64,000 nt of DNA from Tridacna crocea (taxonomy: Eukaryota > Mollusca > Bivalvia > Cardiida > Cardiidae). The number at the start of each line of letters is the position of its first letter. Positions within the stretch are counted from its first letter, which is position 1. Below are positions 62,508 through 64,000 of the stretch, piece after piece. Made by a program: the position numbers and the translations under genes. Below the pieces are notes generated by a model, which ran no database searches, was not told the DNA's origin, and saw only the letters and a list, made by a program, of their open reading frames with translations. The DNA lies in contig OX031069.1 in assembly GCA_943736015.1 (NCBI GenBank), forward strand, positions 24,309,235 through 24,373,234, in the 5' to 3' direction.

Positions 62508-62729
62508 TTTGAACCACACAATCCCGACTTTTAACGACCCTGAGAAATAAGCCTTTTGAAAACATTTTGGGAAAAGGAGAAAATGTTGGTAACCAGCATT
62601 TTCTCCTTTTCCAACGTTTTCTACCCTTCCAAAACCAAACTTCAATTTTTCAGTCACACTTATTTTGTCGTCTGCAAATGCTTTCAATTTGGACCAGTCC
62701 ACAACTTTGTTCTATGGTAAAGAAATAAA
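62508..62729 (-). repeat. TTAA-palindrome element, type 1
   Basis: B end left with eroded terminus; right end GGTAAAGAAATAA; right arm shortened (TTTTCCAACGTTTTC). Confidence 0.85.
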
Positions 62730-62938
62730 TTCATAATGCTTTCTTTATCTGTATTTAACATTCAAGGTCAAATAAATATGTCTGTATGACTCAGCCCGGA
62801 AATAAAAGGAGGGAACTGCTTTGATCATGCTTAAAATGTGTTTTTAATTATAGTTTGCTGAAAACAAAGAAAAATCAATGGTGGACCCTTTCTTCAGGTC
62901 CTTTAGTCATGTGACACCCAATGTTTACACTCTAACCC

Positions 62939-63167
62939 TTAACTCTTTACCAAACGACAAAATTTTGGACTGGTCCAAATTGAAAGCATTTGCAGAGGAC
63001 AAAATAAATGTGAATCAAAATTGAATTTTGACTTTGGAAAGGTAGAAAACATCGTGGGAAAAGGAGAAAATGCTGGTTACCAGCATTTTCTCCTTTTCCC
63101 ACAATGTTTTCAAAAAGGCTTCTTTTTCAGGGTCGTTAAAAGTCTGGATTGTTTGGTAAAGGGTTAA
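62939..63167 (+). repeat. TTAA-palindrome element, type 1, complete
   Basis: First of a chain of abutting copies to the window end; TTAA both ends, near-consensus. Confidence 0.93.
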
Positions 63168-63383
63168 CCACACAATCCCAAAGTTCTTCAGACCCTGATG
63201 AAGATACCTTTTGAAGATGTTGTGGGAAAAGGAGAAAATGCTGGTTCTCCTTGTCCCACAATGTTTTCTATCCTTTCAAAATATAAAACAGATCATAATT
63301 TCATGTGTATTTGGTCCATTTCAAATGCTTTCAATTTGGACCTGACTGAATTCTTTTTAGGATGTTGTTTGGTAAAAACTTAA
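63164..63383 (-). repeat. TTAA-palindrome element, core centre deleted
   Basis: Shares TTAA on both sides with its neighbours; GCTGG joins to TTCTCCTTG. Confidence 0.88.
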
Positions 63384-63612
63384 CTGACTTTACCAAATGA
63401 AAAAATTTTAGACTGGTACAAATTCAAAGTACTTGCAGACGACAAAATAAACTTAATTCAAAAATTGAAGATTGTTTCCATCAGGGTAGAAAACATAGTG
63501 GGAAAAGGAGAAAATGCTGGTTACCAGCATTTTCTCCTTTTCCCACAATGTTTTCAACAGGCTCCTTTCTCACTGGGTCATTAAAAGTCGGGATTGTGTG
63601 GTAAAGAGTTAA
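63380..63612 (+). repeat. TTAA-palindrome element, type 1, complete
   Basis: Shares TTAA with both neighbours; perfect core centre; B end GGTAAAGAGTTAA. Confidence 0.92.
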
Positions 63613-63798
63613 AGGACAAAATTTTAGACACCTTATAATTCAAAGCATTTTGCTACAGACTAATTGGATGTTACTCAAACGACAAGATTTGTGTTTGAAA
63701 TTACTGAGAAAACATTTCCAAAAAATTAATAAATGCTGGTTATCACAATTTTTCTTCATTTCCCATGGTGTTTTCAAAAGGCTTCATCCTCAGGGTCA
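63609..63798 (+). repeat. TTAA-palindrome element, interrupted near its B end
   Basis: Runs from the shared TTAA to CTCAGGGTCA, where the type 2 copy begins; the rest presumably lies beyond the window. Confidence 0.8.
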
Positions 63799-64000
63799 TT
63801 TACCCTTTCCCAAACAACAAATTTTGGGCCCTTCCAAACTGAAAGGGTTTGCAGATGACAATTTCAGATTTGGAAAAAATTGCAGAAAGTTCTCAAAAAG
63901 GGTAGAAAACACTAGGGGAAAAGGAGAAATTGCTCATTACGAGCAATTTCTCCTTTTCCCACAGTGTTTTCAAAGACTTTTACTGCAGACTTGTAAAAGC
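63796..64000 (+). repeat. TTAA-palindrome element, type 2, cut by the window end
   Basis: Starts TTTACCCTTTCCCAAAC; core GAAATTGCTCATTACGAGC. It sits at the same position of its host as the nested copy at 26512. Confidence 0.9.

Overview
This is eukaryotic, intron-rich, AT-rich DNA. It most likely comes from a bivalve mollusc: the repeats resemble ones I remember from clams and mussels, namely tRNA-type SINEs, the CCGCCGAAGGCGG hairpin element and the GCCTGTGCAGTCCGCACAGGC palindrome. No database search was made, so the organism is an inference.

There is one recognisable host gene, a formin-like gene of the FMNL/FRL class on the minus strand. Twenty-five coding exons run from 61123 down to a stop codon at 29592. 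They join in one frame across all 24 introns with GT..AG sites and encode 909 residues: the rest of the GTPase-binding/FH3 region, a coiled coil, a proline-rich FH1, a complete FH2 and a C-terminal DAD with its basic tail. The N-terminal exons (roughly 100-180 residues, judged from vertebrate FMNL length) lie beyond position 64000.

The rest is mostly mobile and repetitive DNA. From 1 to 16.6 kb there are palindromic foldback elements (4713-4839, 14619-14877, 15569-15835), a 40-bp tandem satellite (7078-9964) with a decayed edge, a tandem-core element ending in a GC hairpin (about 9990-10922), a broken non-LTR reverse transcriptase fragment (10923-11403) and a complete but inactivated Tc1-like transposon (12837-14174). 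From 16.6 kb to the end the sequence, including nearly every FMNL intron, is filled with one superfamily of short (about 225 bp) elements flanked by TTAA. Each carries a central near-perfect hairpin with arms of about 33 bp. I count about 80-90 full or partial copies, roughly a quarter of the window.

Terms used for this superfamily: the A end carries TTTTAGACTGGTCC and GCATTTGCAGACGAC; the B end carries CTTTCTCAGGGTCG and ATTGTGTGGTAAAG next to the terminal TTAA. Plus strand means A end on the left. Type 1 cores read GAAAATGCTGGTTACCAGC. Type 2 cores read GAAATTGCTCGTTACGAGC with CCCTTTCCCAAAC ends. Type 3 cores have GGTGAAATTGCTCGTC arms and CCCTTTACCCCATAAGG ends. Type 1b has type 1 cores with CCCTTTCCCAAAC ends. 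Nested copies (26512-26741; 37684-37912) show insertion at TTAA directly. Arms of different copies carry paired, pairing-preserving changes, which is the most unusual signal in the window.
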